Part shown: positions 35,597 through 44,897 of the stretch, piece after piece
Position numbering within the stretch: the stretch's first letter is position 1
How the letters are laid out: each line of letters begins with the position of its first letter
Assembly: GCF_003097655.1 (NCBI RefSeq)
Contig: NZ_QCZH01000009.1
Location: 1 to 64,000, forward strand
Length of the DNA: 64,000 bases
Source of the DNA: Flavobacterium laiguense
GTDB taxonomy: Bacteria; Bacteroidota; Bacteroidia; Flavobacteriales; Flavobacteriaceae
Direction: 5' to 3'
Translations under genes and position numbers: made by a program
The notes under the pieces: model-generated
What the model saw: only the letters and a program-made list of their open reading frames with translations
The model's database searches: none
What the model was told of the DNA's origin: nothing

Positions 35597-37384
35597 CTAA
35601 GAATTACTAAACTGTAAATTACTCAAATTCTTATACATCCCATTTTCTAAATTGATTAATTCCTGGTGGGTTCCTTGTTCGCTGATTTTTCCGTTATCAA
35701 GTACTAAAATTTGATCGGCAGAACGAATCGTAGAAAGACGGTGGGCGATAATGATACTCGTTCTTCCTTCCATCAAAATTTCTAGGGCTTCTTGAACCAG
35801 TTTCTCGCTTTCGCTGTCCAATGAAGAAGTTGCTTCGTCCAGAATTAGTACCGATGGGTTTTTCAACAAGGCACGTGCTATCGCAATTCGTTGTCTTTGT
35901 CCTCCAGAAAGTTTAATTCCTCTTTCTCCAACTATCGTCTCAAATTTCTCTGGGAAACCTTGTATAAAGTCGTAGGCATTGGCTTGCTTGGCGGCTATGT
36001 TAATTTCTTCCTCCGTGGCGTTGGGCTTACCGTAAGCTATATTTTCTTTTATGGTTCCTCCAAAAAGGATTACATCTTGCGGTACAATACTCATATTCCC
36101 ACGAAGATTTTCTAAATCATAATCGTAAATATTTTTTCCATCAATTAAAATCTCACCGCTATTAATGTCGTAAAAACGCAATAATAAAGAGGCAATGGTT
36201 GATTTTCCCATTCCGCTAGGCCCTACGATAGCTATTTTTTGACCAAAACTGGCTGTGAAATTAATCCCTTTCAAAACCTGAATTTCTTTTCGGGAAGGAT
36301 AACTAAAAGCAACATTATTAAAGGTTACATCTCCTTTTATTTTATTTATAGTAGGAATGTGTTCGCTTGAGTCGATTTTTTCCGGTACTTCGTCCAATAA
36401 TTCGAAAACTCTTTCAGTGGCTCCAATTGCTTTTTGCATTTGTGCATATAATTCGGCGATTCCTCCCGATGAAGCTCCTACATAACTTGAATACAAGATA
36501 AAAGTAAATAATTCACCAACCGTGATTTCACCTGCAATACTCAATTGTACACCATACCAAACAACAGCAACAATGGTTCCAAACAAACATATAATAATAA
36601 AGGATGCAAAATAACCTCTGAATTGCCCTCCTTTTATACCAATTTCAACCACTTCTTTGATTCTGTCTCTGTAACGCGCAATTTCATACCATTCATTGGC
36701 AAAAGCCTTGACGATACTGATTCCCTGCATTGTCTCTTCGACTACGACCTGGCTTTCGGCTACCTGATCTTGTACTTTTTTAGAGTATTTTCGAATAAAC
36801 CTTCCAAAAATGACAGCCGCAACTCCAACTAACGGCACTACCGAAACCATCATAATCGTCAATTTAATATTGATACTGGCCAGCATGATGAAGCTTCCTA
36901 TAATCAATATAAACTGTCTTAGAAATTCGGATATAGTAGTAGTTAAGGTGTCTTGAATCTGGGTGATGTCATTACTGATTCGGCTATTTAATTCCCCAAC
37001 GCGTTTATGCGAAAAAAAGGTCATAGGTAATTTGACTAAGTTGGTATACAATGCTAGCCGAACATTTGCCAAGGTGTTTTCTGTAAAATTGACAAACAGC
37101 GAAAGTCTAAAAAATGAAAATACGGATTGTAATAATAGTACAAGTCCCAAGCCCAAAGCAATTTCATTAGCTAAACCAGCATCTTTTTTGTTTACGCAAT
37201 CTACAAGCATTCCCATAAACTTAGGAAAGGCTAGGGCAGTCACGCTGGTAAGCAATAAAAATACTAGCCCAACATAGAATTTCCATTTATGATGTGCTGC
37301 ATATTTGAAAATTAATAGTGCTTTATTTAGTGAACTTGCCGTAATTTTTGATTTTGGTAAATCGTTTTCTTTGAATCTCCCCAT
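35597..37384 (-). CDS. ABC exporter, fused permease and ATPase
   Basis: 595-residue half-transporter with an N-terminal six-helix domain and C-terminal ATPase, working as a homodimer in the inner membrane. The nucleotide-binding domain has Walker A VGPSGMGKST, Q-loop SIVPQDVILFGGT, signature LSGGQRQRIAIARALL and Walker B VLILDEATSSLD. The MsbA/multidrug type is indicated by the EXE-like AFANEW region, but lipid versus drug export cannot be decided. I start at ATG 37384 (MGRFKENDLPKSK) because the upstream in-frame start at 37519 adds 45 residues with no family support and approaches the tRNA promoter region. The gene is intact. Confidence 0.92.
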   Translation of the reverse strand: MGRFKENDLPKSKITASSLNKALLIFKYAAHHKWKFYVGLVFLLLTSVTALAFPKFMGMLVDCVNKKDAGLANEIALGLGLVLLLQSVFSFFRLSLFVNFTENTLANVRLALYTNLVKLPMTFFSHKRVGELNSRISNDITQIQDTLTTTISEFLRQFILIIGSFIMLASINIKLTIMMVSVVPLVGVAAVIFGRFIRKYSKKVQDQVAESQVVVEETMQGISIVKAFANEWYEIARYRDRIKEVVEIGIKGGQFRGYFASFIIICLFGTIVAVVWYGVQLSIAGEITVGELFTFILYSSYVGASSGGIAELYAQMQKAIGATERVFELLDEVPEKIDSSEHIPTINKIKGDVTFNNVAFSYPSRKEIQVLKGINFTASFGQKIAIVGPSGMGKSTIASLLLRFYDINSGEILIDGKNIYDYDLENLRGNMSIVPQDVILFGGTIKENIAYGKPNATEEEINIAAKQANAYDFIQGFPEKFETIVGERGIKLSGGQRQRIAIARALLKNPSVLILDEATSSLDSESEKLVQEALEILMEGRTSIIIAHRLSTIRSADQILVLDNGKISEQGTHQELINLENGMYKNLSNLQFSNS

Positions 37385-37527
37385 TATTTTTAGTTTATCA
37401 TACAAATGTAATGCTATAACCAACTTATAACAAAAAAATAATGCTGTTTCCTTTTGTAGTAACCCGCTGTTACTGAGTTTGTAAAGAAATTTATTCGTTT
37501 TTTTATGAATATTTTTCATTTTTATGC

Positions 37528-37557
37528 TTGCAAATACGAGTTCTAGTTGTATATTTG
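37528..37557 (+). promoter_or_regulatory. Promoter of tRNA-Val
   Basis: TTG at 37528-37530, a 19-nt spacer and TATATTTG at 37550-37557 match the Bacteroidota consensus closely. Transcription should begin near 37563, leaving a leader of about 38 nt before the tRNA. Confidence 0.8.
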
Positions 37558-37600
37558 CACACGCAATGACGACAACGAAAGTTGTTTAACTGCAAAAATA

Positions 37601-37675
37601 GGGCGATTAGCTCAGCTGGTTCAGAGCACCTCGTTTACACCGAGGGGGTCGGGGGTTCGAACCCCTCATCGCCCA
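37601..37675 (+). tRNA. tRNA-Val (anticodon UAC)
   Basis: A full cloverleaf is visible. The acceptor stem gggcgat/atcgccc is perfect and the D arm has agctcagctggttcagagc. The anticodon stem cctcg/cgagg encloses loop tttacac with anticodon tac at 37636-37638, reading GUA valine codons. The T arm is gggggttcgaacccct and the discriminator base is A; the CCA end is not encoded. It is the only tRNA in the window and marks the left edge of a compositionally odd gene. Confidence 0.97.
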
Positions 37676-37677
37676 CA

Positions 37678-37709
37678 AAACTTCTCAAGAAATTGAGGAG
37701 TTTTTTTTT
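37678..37709 (+). terminator. tRNA terminator, possible left copy of a direct repeat
   Basis: Arms aacttctcaa (37679-37688) and ttgaggagtt (37693-37702), then a nine-to-ten T run. A very similar sequence occurs at 39512-39540, on the other side of the foreign monooxygenase gene, in the same orientation. Confidence 0.85.
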
Positions 37710-37758
37710 GCTGTAAACTGAAATTTTCCCCGATGGCGCTAATATCGGGAACTGTGGA

Positions 37759-39273
37759 TTATACGTTTTTTTTCTTTAGACACCTTCCTCTCGGCTCATC
37801 ACCCTCATGAAGTACAATTTCGGAATGTAGGAACTGTGCGGCCTCTGCTGAATCTTTAACTTTAGAAGCAGAGCGTTCTAACATTTCTGATTCAAATTCA
37901 GTTAATACACTTTCTCTCACTCCGGCTTTTCTCCATTGAGATGCAGCTCTACATCCTCTTGAGATCCCCCGAGCCAGTGTGAGTGCATCTAGTAGAGCTT
38001 GATTCGCCCCCTGTCCTTTGAATGGACTCATTGGGTGAGCCGCATCTCCAATCAGAGTCACTTGCCCTCCTTTCTCCAATAATTCTAACTTGAGTAATTC
38101 TCGGTCATACACGGGATAGCCAGAAATCTGAGCTTCCAGGGTCGTCGATAAAATCTGAGGAATAGGATCGTGCCATTGAGTTCTACGACACGCTTCTTCC
38201 TTGAGTGCTTGAGGTCCTTGAGCACTTAACGCCTTAGCCTCATTTTCAGGCATTGGGAAGCTAAGTTGCCACATCACCGAGTCTGATGTATAAGGCATTA
38301 TGTAGATCCGCTCATTACCATTGGCGGTTTGAAATACAGTGGCCGAGTCCAGCAAAGAACTATCAAGACCTTTGAGAGCGCTCAAAGGACAAATACCCAA
38401 TATCACAATACAACCTAGGTAACGTAAAGGAGTAATATCCTCGCCAATCAGCAACCTTCGTACCGAACTGCGAATACCATCGGCTCCAACTACAAGATCC
38501 GCCTTGAAGGGCTGAATCTTACCGTCTACAAGAAAGTTCAGGTCAACACCTTCACCCTCACATGCCGCAAAATCTATTAATTGGTGCCCCCACTGTACTG
38601 CATCATGTCCGCCGAGTTGCTCAAGTAGAGCTGAGCGTAAAGACTGCCGTGAGATATGCATATTTGTACGTTTCGAAGACGTTTTTACATCTGACTGCAT
38701 CCATTTTCTGATTCCCCATTCACCGATCACTTTCCCATCTGTAGTATGAACCACGTGCCTTGTTGAAATCACCCTTTCGTCCAACGAGAAAACACCCAAT
38801 CCCTCGATCGCTTTACTGGCTTGTTGCAAAGTGAGTCCGTAGCCCTGAGATCGAGCATCGAAGTTGTTATCGCGTTCATAAAGGGTAAAAGGGATCCCGC
38901 GATGCAAACAAGCCACAGCCAGAGCCACTCCTCCTATACCACCACCAATAATAGCAATGTGTGGATAATTTTCTTTATCCACTACAGGGTGGCTAGCAGA
39001 ATGAAGCAATCCAGATCCACTGCAATTCAAGCATGAGTGTAGGTGTCCCTTAGGACGAACTGGAGCTATTCCTTCGCCTTTCGTTTTTTCAAATTGATCC
39101 AATGCCATCTGGTAGTGGCGTCGCGCTTTATCGCTAAGTCCTCGGCTTTTTTTGCCGCGTCCCTGACATTCCTGACAAATAGTCCAGCTTCCTTCTTCAT
39201 TTTTCCCTTTTTTCACTTGCTCTTTATTTATCTTGATCTTGACTCTCCTCTGTAAAAAAAATAGCCTATACAA
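37759..39273 (-). CDS. FAD-dependent monooxygenase with N-terminal CxxCxGxG motifs, probably foreign
   Basis: 504 residues. Residues about 33-90 hold two DnaJ-like zinc-binding motifs (CQECQGRG, CLNCSGSG). An aromatic-ring hydroxylase-type flavoprotein follows: GxGxxG as IIGGGIGGVALAVAC, DG motif VVGADGIRSSVRR, and GD motif TLIGDAAHPMSPFKGQGANQAL. The substrate is unknown. The start is uncertain: TTG 39273 is used here, but a start near INKEQVKKG, just past an aggag sequence, would fit better and lacks a standard codon. G+C is clearly higher than its neighbours (29 of 60 bases at 38221-38280 against 21 of 60 at 40381-40440). Base content, the adjacent tRNA and flanking similar sequences suggest horizontal acquisition. 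The frame is intact. Confidence 0.85.
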   Translation of the reverse strand: MYRLFFLQRRVKIKINKEQVKKGKNEEGSWTICQECQGRGKKSRGLSDKARRHYQMALDQFEKTKGEGIAPVRPKGHLHSCLNCSGSGLLHSASHPVVDKENYPHIAIIGGGIGGVALAVACLHRGIPFTLYERDNNFDARSQGYGLTLQQASKAIEGLGVFSLDERVISTRHVVHTTDGKVIGEWGIRKWMQSDVKTSSKRTNMHISRQSLRSALLEQLGGHDAVQWGHQLIDFAACEGEGVDLNFLVDGKIQPFKADLVVGADGIRSSVRRLLIGEDITPLRYLGCIVILGICPLSALKGLDSSLLDSATVFQTANGNERIYIMPYTSDSVMWQLSFPMPENEAKALSAQGPQALKEEACRRTQWHDPIPQILSTTLEAQISGYPVYDRELLKLELLEKGGQVTLIGDAAHPMSPFKGQGANQALLDALTLARGISRGCRAASQWRKAGVRESVLTEFESEMLERSASKVKDSAEAAQFLHSEIVLHEGDEPRGRCLKKKNV

Positions 39274-39766
39274 TTGATGATCGGCCTAAAAAGTAAGTAG
39301 TGATTATGACTTTTATTACTTCTATATAATTTAACGTGAGAAATTTATATTTTTCTGTGTTTTGCTGCTTTTGGCAGTTGCGCAAATTTAAGACAAAAGA
39401 TTACCAGTACAAAACTACTTTAGAATTTTCGGATAAAACTCCAAACAAAAGCTGAGCTAGCAATTTACACAAACGTTTGTTATCTACTGGTTTAGGTCTT
39501 TAAGTACCACTAAACTTCCAAGTAATTGAGAAGTTTTTTTATCATTCTATTTTAAAGCTATCGAGCACTGAAGGATTGATTTTAAAACCTATGGAGAGGC
39601 AAAATTTAGGCATAAATATTAATTAGCCTAAAAAGGAACTAAGAACCGATTCTTTCTTAGAAAAAAATCTATTTCAAATTTTAAAGTTGTATTTTGCTTT
39701 ATATTTAAATTACTAGGCGTGCATAGTATCTTTTATTACATTTGCCACAACCAAAAACTTTATGTA
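39274..39766. other. Gene-free region right of the foreign gene, with an orphan terminator-like repeat
   Basis: No gene seen. At 39512-39540 lies aaacttccaagtaattgag followed by aagttttttt, matching the tRNA-Val terminator at 37678-37709 at nearly every position apart from one gap and two substitutions. No plus-strand gene precedes it, so as a terminator it is orphaned. A TACATTTG box at 39737-39744 (no good -33 partner) probably serves the nitronate monooxygenase gene. Confidence 0.6.
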
Positions 39767-40717
39767 ATGACAAAATCAACGCTAACAGCACTTTTAGAGA
39801 TTAAACACCCATTGATAATGGCTCCAATGTTTCTGGTCTCCAATACTAAAATGGTTATTGAAGGAATGAAATCTGGAGTAGCAGGTTGTATTCCTGCTTT
39901 AAATTACCGCACATTAGACGAGTTACGTGCTTCAATTATTGAACTTAGAGCAGCTAAAGTGGAAGGAGGAAGTTTTGGATATAATTTAATTGTAAATAAA
40001 TCAAATATCAAATACAGAGATCAATTGGCTGTTTTGTGTGAAGAAAAAGTTGATTTTATAATTACTTCTCTGGGTTCACCTGAGGAAACTATCAAAGAAG
40101 CTCATAAAGTTGGAATTAAAGTTTTTTGCGATGTTACAGACTTGACTTTTGCTAAAAAAGTAGAAAGTTTGGGAGCGGATGCTTTAATTGCCGTTAACAA
40201 TCGAGCAGGTGGGCATAGAGGTGAGTTTGCTGCAGAAGAATTAATTAAAGAGTTAAATCTAAATACGACATTACCAGTTATTTCTGCGGGTGGTGTTGGT
40301 ACTAAAGAGGAACTGAAAACAATGCTTGGACATGGTGCAGTTGGTGTTTCTGTTGGTAGTCCTTTTATAGCCTCGATTGAATCTGGAGTTTCACAAGAAT
40401 ATAAGCAAGCCTGTGTTGACTATGGTGAGAAAGATATTATTTTAACCGAAAAAATATCGGGGACGCCTTGTACCGTTATTAATACCCCTTATGTTAAAAA
40501 AGTAGGAACCCAACAAACTTGGCTAGAAAAGACTTTAAATAAAAATAAAACTTTGAAAAAGTGGGTGAAAATGATTCGGTACATGATGGGGTCAAATGCT
40601 GTTACTAAAGCGGCTACTCAAGTTACTTATAAAACCGTTTGGGTCGCTGGACCAACGATTGAAAACACTACTGAAATAAGCCCTATTTCAAAAATAGTTG
40701 ATAAATTGTGTTTGTAA
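39767..40717 (+). CDS. Nitronate monooxygenase family flavoprotein
   Basis: 316 residues of the FMN-dependent TIM-barrel family of nitronate monooxygenases (formerly 2-nitropropane dioxygenases), related to enoyl-ACP reductase FabK. Blocks: HPLIMAPMFLVSN, GGSFGYNLIVN, ALIAVNNRAGGHRGEF with the conserved AGGH, and PVISAGGVGTKEELKTML with VGVSVGSPFIAS binding the FMN phosphate. The start is ATG 39767 (MTKSTLTALLEIKHPL); a GTG at 39719 lies upstream of the likely -7 box and is rejected. The physiological substrate could be propionate-3-nitronate or an unrelated enoyl compound. It is followed by 256 bp without a gene. Confidence 0.87.
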   Translation: MTKSTLTALLEIKHPLIMAPMFLVSNTKMVIEGMKSGVAGCIPALNYRTLDELRASIIELRAAKVEGGSFGYNLIVNKSNIKYRDQLAVLCEEKVDFIITSLGSPEETIKEAHKVGIKVFCDVTDLTFAKKVESLGADALIAVNNRAGGHRGEFAAEELIKELNLNTTLPVISAGGVGTKEELKTMLGHGAVGVSVGSPFIASIESGVSQEYKQACVDYGEKDIILTEKISGTPCTVINTPYVKKVGTQQTWLEKTLNKNKTLKKWVKMIRYMMGSNAVTKAATQVTYKTVWVAGPTIENTTEISPISKIVDKLCL

Positions 40718-40973
40718 TTTTTTGCTAACGTCATTTAAGTCTATATTCTTTTATTAATGGTTTAATTGAAATTGTAATTTTTTTCATTCCGTATTTTATT
40801 ATTATATTTGGCCTTTGTAAACTAGCCCTGATAGAAGTGGAAATCCTTTACTTTTTTCTTTAAAAAAGTAAAGATTACTTCACCAAGTTAATAATTGTTT
40901 TGGTGTTCAGTGAATTGCATTTACAACGGATAGCAGGAATAGCTCCTAATAAAAAATAAACTAATTTTAGAAT

Positions 40974-41720
40974 ATGAAATTACTAGAAGGAAAAGTTGCC
41001 ATTATTACTGGTGCAAGTCGTGGAATTGGAAAAGGAATTGCAGAAATTTTCGCAAAAAATGGTGCGAATGTTGCCTTTACATACAGTTCATCTGTAGAAT
41101 CAGCACAGGCTTTAGAAAATGAGTTGAATGCTTTAGGAATAAAAGCCAAAGGTTACCAATCTAATGCTGCTGATTTTAATGAAGCACAAAAATTTGTAGA
41201 TGCAGTTTTGGCTGATTTTGGAACTGTCGATATTTTGATAAATAACGCTGGAATTACTAAAGATAATTTAATGATGCGTATGTCTGAAGCTGATTTTGAC
41301 CAAGTTATCGACGTTAATTTGAAGTCAGTTTTCAATATGACCAAAGCGATTCAAAAAACATTCTTGAAACAACGTTCCGGTTCTATTATTAATATGAGTT
41401 CTGTAGTTGGAGTAAAAGGAAATGCGGGTCAAACTAATTATGCGGCTTCAAAAGCGGGTGTGATTGGTTTTTCAAAATCAGTGGCTTTAGAATTGGGTTC
41501 TCGTAACATTCGTTGTAATGTGATTGCTCCAGGTTTTATCGAAACTGAAATGACTGCGAAATTAAGCGATGATGTTGTAAAAGGTTGGAGAGAAGGAATT
41601 CCTTTGAAACGTGGTGGTTCTACAGAAGATGTAGCCAATGCTTGTTTGTTCTTCGCATCTGATATGAGTGCTTATGTTACAGGGCAAGTGTTAAATGTTT
41701 GCGGAGGAATGCTGACTTAA
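40974..41720 (+). CDS. fabG: 3-oxoacyl-ACP reductase
   Basis: NADPH-dependent short-chain dehydrogenase of fatty-acid elongation, 248 residues. Cofactor loop TGASRGIGKGIAE near 12-24, NNAG (INNAGITKDNLMMRM), the catalytic Ser in INMSSVVGVKGNAGQ and YxxxK as YAASKAG are all present. The C-terminus VTGQVLNVCGGMLT is characteristic of true FabG. It stands without other fab genes. TATATTTG at 40803-40810 is a possible -7 box but lies 163 bp upstream. Confidence 0.94.
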   Translation: MKLLEGKVAIITGASRGIGKGIAEIFAKNGANVAFTYSSSVESAQALENELNALGIKAKGYQSNAADFNEAQKFVDAVLADFGTVDILINNAGITKDNLMMRMSEADFDQVIDVNLKSVFNMTKAIQKTFLKQRSGSIINMSSVVGVKGNAGQTNYAASKAGVIGFSKSVALELGSRNIRCNVIAPGFIETEMTAKLSDDVVKGWREGIPLKRGGSTEDVANACLFFASDMSAYVTGQVLNVCGGMLT

Positions 41721-41725
41721 AAAGG

Positions 41726-41864
41726 AGTATTCAGTGTTCAGATTTTTAGTGTTCAGTCTTGTATAATGTGTTATACTATAGATAAATCTATAATGCTGAA
41801 TAATTACTGCAAGGATAAAAGGATGCTAATAACTGATCACTAAAAAACTGAATACTGAACACTA
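41726..41864. repeat. MITE-like 139-bp palindromic element
   Basis: Imperfect inverted arms of about 31 bp: 41726-41757, containing ttcagtgttcagatttttag, and 41832-41864, containing ctaaaaaactgaatactgaa; only a few positions fail to pair. The inner part has its own dyad gtataat-gt-gttatac. It fills the gap between fabG and the next gene and carries no coding frame. It resembles a miniature element or a long structured 5' leader. Confidence 0.6.
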
Positions 41865-41872
41865 AATAAAAT

Positions 41873-43900
41873 ATGACAACAAACACGATTCTATTACTAC
41901 TACTTTCTTTATTAATAGCGGGTGGTTTGTCGTTTTTTCAATATTTATACAAAGTCAAAAGCAAATCGAAAGTTGGTTTGTTTTTGACTTTTTTGCGTTT
42001 TCTTAGTATTTTTTCAATACTGTTGCTTCTGATAAATCCCATTATCACGACTAGTAAGCTAGAAATTATCAAAACGCCTTTGCCTATAGTGGTTGATAAT
42101 TCTAGTTCAATTTCTTTTTTGAATGCAAAAGAAAATGCAGTTGAATTAGCCCAAAAAATAACCTCAAATAAGGAAATTCAAGAAAAGTTTGAAGTGCAAT
42201 CGTATCTTTTTGATACTGATTTTCAACAATCGGATAGTTTAACTTTTACGGGGACTCAAACTAATTTGGATTTGGTTGCCAAAAATTTGAAGAGTATTTA
42301 TAAAAATGCGTTTTATCCAACGGTAATTATCACTGATGGAAACCAAACTTCGGGGAATGATTACGTTTATAGTTTTGATGAAAGCAATAAAGTTTATCCT
42401 TTAGTTTTAGGCGATACTACCAAAGTTTTGGATTTGAAAATCAATCAGCTGAATGTCAATAAATATGCATTTCTAAAGAACAAATTTCCTGTTGAAGTGT
42501 TTTTGCAATATTCTGGAGATAAAAGTGTTGCGGCTAATTTCAGTATTACGCAAGGAAATGAAGTGTTGATTAAACAAAGTGTTTCCTTTTCTCCATCAAA
42601 GAAAACGGCTGTCGTAAATGTGCTTTTGCCTGCCAATAAAGTTGGATTGCAAGTGTATAAAGCAAAAATAGATTCTAAAGAAAGCGAGAAAAACACCTTC
42701 AATAACATCAAGAATTTTGCGGTTGAAGTTATTGATCAAAAGACAACAGTTGCTATTGTTTCAGCTCTAAATCATCCTGATATTGGTGTTTTAAAAAGAG
42801 CTATAGAGTCTAATTTACAACATAAAGTGATATTGTTGAAGCCGAATGAAGTAAAGTCGTTACAGGATTACAATGTTCTTATTTTATATCAGCCAACCAC
42901 AGCGTTCAAATCGGTTTTTGACGCTAATAAAAAAGCAAATCTAAATACGTTTATCATAACTGGAACGAGTACTGATTTTTCGTTTTTGAACCAACAACAA
43001 AACAATTTCGTTTTTAAAATGAGTGGTCAGGAAGAAGATTATTTGGCTGGTTTTGATTCGCAGTTTAATCTTTTTGCCGTGGATAATTTAGGATTCGAAA
43101 ATTTCCCGCCGTTGCAAAACAGTTTCGGATTAATCACTACCAATGGTGAAGTGAATGTGTTGCTTTCAGCCAAAATTAGAAATATAGACACCAAAGCGCC
43201 TTTGTTGGCTTTTACGGAAAATCTAGGGAAAAGAGCGGCTTATTTATTTGGGGAAAACAGTTGGAAATGGAGTTTACAAAGCCATATCGACAATCAATCC
43301 TTTGAAAAATATGATGTTTTCATCAATAAGATTATTCAATATTTGGCTTCCAATAATGCCAAAAAATCATTGGTTGTCAATCATGAAAGTTTCTATAATT
43401 CGGGTGAAGCGATCGAAATTACCGCTCAATATTTCAATAAGAATTATGATTTTGATGAAAAAGCACGTTTGACAATTGCTGTGACTAACATTAAAACGAA
43501 ACAAACCAAGAATTTTGACCTTTTGAAAGGAAACAATACCTATAAAGTAAATCTTGACGGACTTTTGGCAGGTAGTTATAATTTTTCAATAAAAGAGTTG
43601 AATTCGAAAACCTCATATTCCGGACATTTTGAGATTCTGGATTTTGATATTGAGAAGCAGTTTGTAAATCCTGATGTTCAGAAATTGAAACAATTGGCAG
43701 TACAAACGAAAGGGACAGCATTTTATCCAAATCAAATTGATGCGCTGATAAAAACACTGTTGGAGAATGAGGAATACAAAGCCGTTCAGAAAGATGTTGT
43801 TACCAAATCTCCTTTGATTGATTGGAAATGGCTGTTAATTTTGATTGCTGTTTTTCTTTCTACCGAATGGTTTGTTCGGAAGTATAATGGGATGTTGTAG
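41873..43900 (+). CDS. Membrane-anchored VWA-like protein
   Basis: 675 residues. Two N-terminal helices (about 5-25 and 36-58), then a von Willebrand A-like domain in the periplasm starting PLPIVVDNSSSISF with TVIITDGNQTSG as the second conserved stretch. A third helix lies close to the C-terminus (WLLILIAVFLSTEWFVRK). The metal-site serines are DNSSS in place of DxSxS, a plausible MIDAS. The layout recalls Bat/aerotolerance-type and DUF4159-like proteins, but I cannot assign a subfamily. It immediately precedes a LysR regulator by 27 bp. Confidence 0.78.
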   Translation: MTTNTILLLLLSLLIAGGLSFFQYLYKVKSKSKVGLFLTFLRFLSIFSILLLLINPIITTSKLEIIKTPLPIVVDNSSSISFLNAKENAVELAQKITSNKEIQEKFEVQSYLFDTDFQQSDSLTFTGTQTNLDLVAKNLKSIYKNAFYPTVIITDGNQTSGNDYVYSFDESNKVYPLVLGDTTKVLDLKINQLNVNKYAFLKNKFPVEVFLQYSGDKSVAANFSITQGNEVLIKQSVSFSPSKKTAVVNVLLPANKVGLQVYKAKIDSKESEKNTFNNIKNFAVEVIDQKTTVAIVSALNHPDIGVLKRAIESNLQHKVILLKPNEVKSLQDYNVLILYQPTTAFKSVFDANKKANLNTFIITGTSTDFSFLNQQQNNFVFKMSGQEEDYLAGFDSQFNLFAVDNLGFENFPPLQNSFGLITTNGEVNVLLSAKIRNIDTKAPLLAFTENLGKRAAYLFGENSWKWSLQSHIDNQSFEKYDVFINKIIQYLASNNAKKSLVVNHESFYNSGEAIEITAQYFNKNYDFDEKARLTIAVTNIKTKQTKNFDLLKGNNTYKVNLDGLLAGSYNFSIKELNSKTSYSGHFEILDFDIEKQFVNPDVQKLKQLAVQTKGTAFYPNQIDALIKTLLENEEYKAVQKDVVTKSPLIDWKWLLILIAVFLSTEWFVRKYNGML

Positions 43901-43927
43901 GTTTTAATTTAGACAAAAATACTAATT

Positions 43928-44824
43928 ATGGATTTTAGACTAAAAGTATTTTTTACTGTCGCTACTCGATTGAGCTTTACTAAAGCTGCTTCCGAATTGT
44001 TCATTACGCAACCCGCTATTTCTAAGCATATTCAGGAGTTGGAAGAAGAATACAAAATCAAGCTTTTTGAAAGAAACGGTTCAAAAATAGCATTGACAAA
44101 CGCTGGTGAAGTGTTGTTGAAGCATACTAAGAACATTTTTGAGATTTACAGGGAAATTGACTTTGAGATGAGCACGTTTATCAATGAACGTAAAGGTTTG
44201 TTGCGATTAGGAGCGAGTACCACAATTTCCCAATATATTATTCCGCCACTATTGGCTCGTTTTCATCAAAAACTGGAATCTGTTAAAGTAAATTTGCTAA
44301 ACGGAAATACAGAGCAAATAGAAAATGCTTTGCTAAACAAAGAAATTGAAATTGGAATTGTGGAAGGACAGTCCAAAAATAAATCGATAAAATACACGCA
44401 ATTCATTAAAGATGAGTTGGTTTTGGTTTGCAATCCCAATAATCCATTAGTTCGGAAAAAAGAAATCACACCTGCCGATTTTAAATCCTTTCGATTTGTA
44501 ATGCGAGAACAAGGTTCTGGAACACTTGAAGTTATTGAATATGCCTTAAAACCTTTCAATATCAAAATAGACCAGTTGCAGGTTGAAATGCAATTGGGGA
44601 GCACCGAAAGTATAAAATCGTATTTGATGAATTCGAATTGTGTCGCTTTTATTTCGATGCATGCTATTGGTAAAGAATTGAAAAATAAAGAATTACAGAT
44701 TATAGATGTCGATAATTTGATTATTGAGCGTTATTTTTACATCATTACTTTACAAGGTAAATCAGATTCTCTTTCGGAATTATTTATAAAAAACATTTCG
44801 AGTTATTATAACTTAAAGTTATAG
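43928..44824 (+). CDS. LysR-family transcriptional regulator
   Basis: 298 residues with an N-terminal winged HTH (FFTVATRLSFTKAASELFITQPAISKHIQELEEEY) and a C-terminal periplasmic-binding-like effector domain (LRLGASTTISQYIIPPLLARF, EIGIVEGQSK, QGSGTLEVIEYAL). It lies 73 bp upstream of, and on the same strand as, the YeiH-type transporter gene. In E. coli the LysR protein YeiE sits beside yeiH, so this is probably the functional equivalent controlling that transporter, perhaps responding to sulfite or a related anion. The ligand is not shown by the sequence. Confidence 0.9.
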   Translation: MDFRLKVFFTVATRLSFTKAASELFITQPAISKHIQELEEEYKIKLFERNGSKIALTNAGEVLLKHTKNIFEIYREIDFEMSTFINERKGLLRLGASTTISQYIIPPLLARFHQKLESVKVNLLNGNTEQIENALLNKEIEIGIVEGQSKNKSIKYTQFIKDELVLVCNPNNPLVRKKEITPADFKSFRFVMREQGSGTLEVIEYALKPFNIKIDQLQVEMQLGSTESIKSYLMNSNCVAFISMHAIGKELKNKELQIIDVDNLIIERYFYIITLQGKSDSLSELFIKNISSYYNLKL

Positions 44825-44897
44825 CAGATTGTTTTTAACAATTAGTAACGATATGGTTTTATACCGACCTTTGTGGTGTTAAAAATGATCTTTACCA

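Noticed and set aside
37385..37519. N-terminal extension of the ABC exporter
   Set aside because: No family support for the 45 extra residues; the start MGRFKENDLP fits the usual beginning of the transporter.
37678..39540. Integrative element with its own integrase
   Set aside because: Only one gene and no integrase, transposase or recombinase is visible, so the island is described as a foreign gene with flanking similar sequences, not as a complete mobile element.
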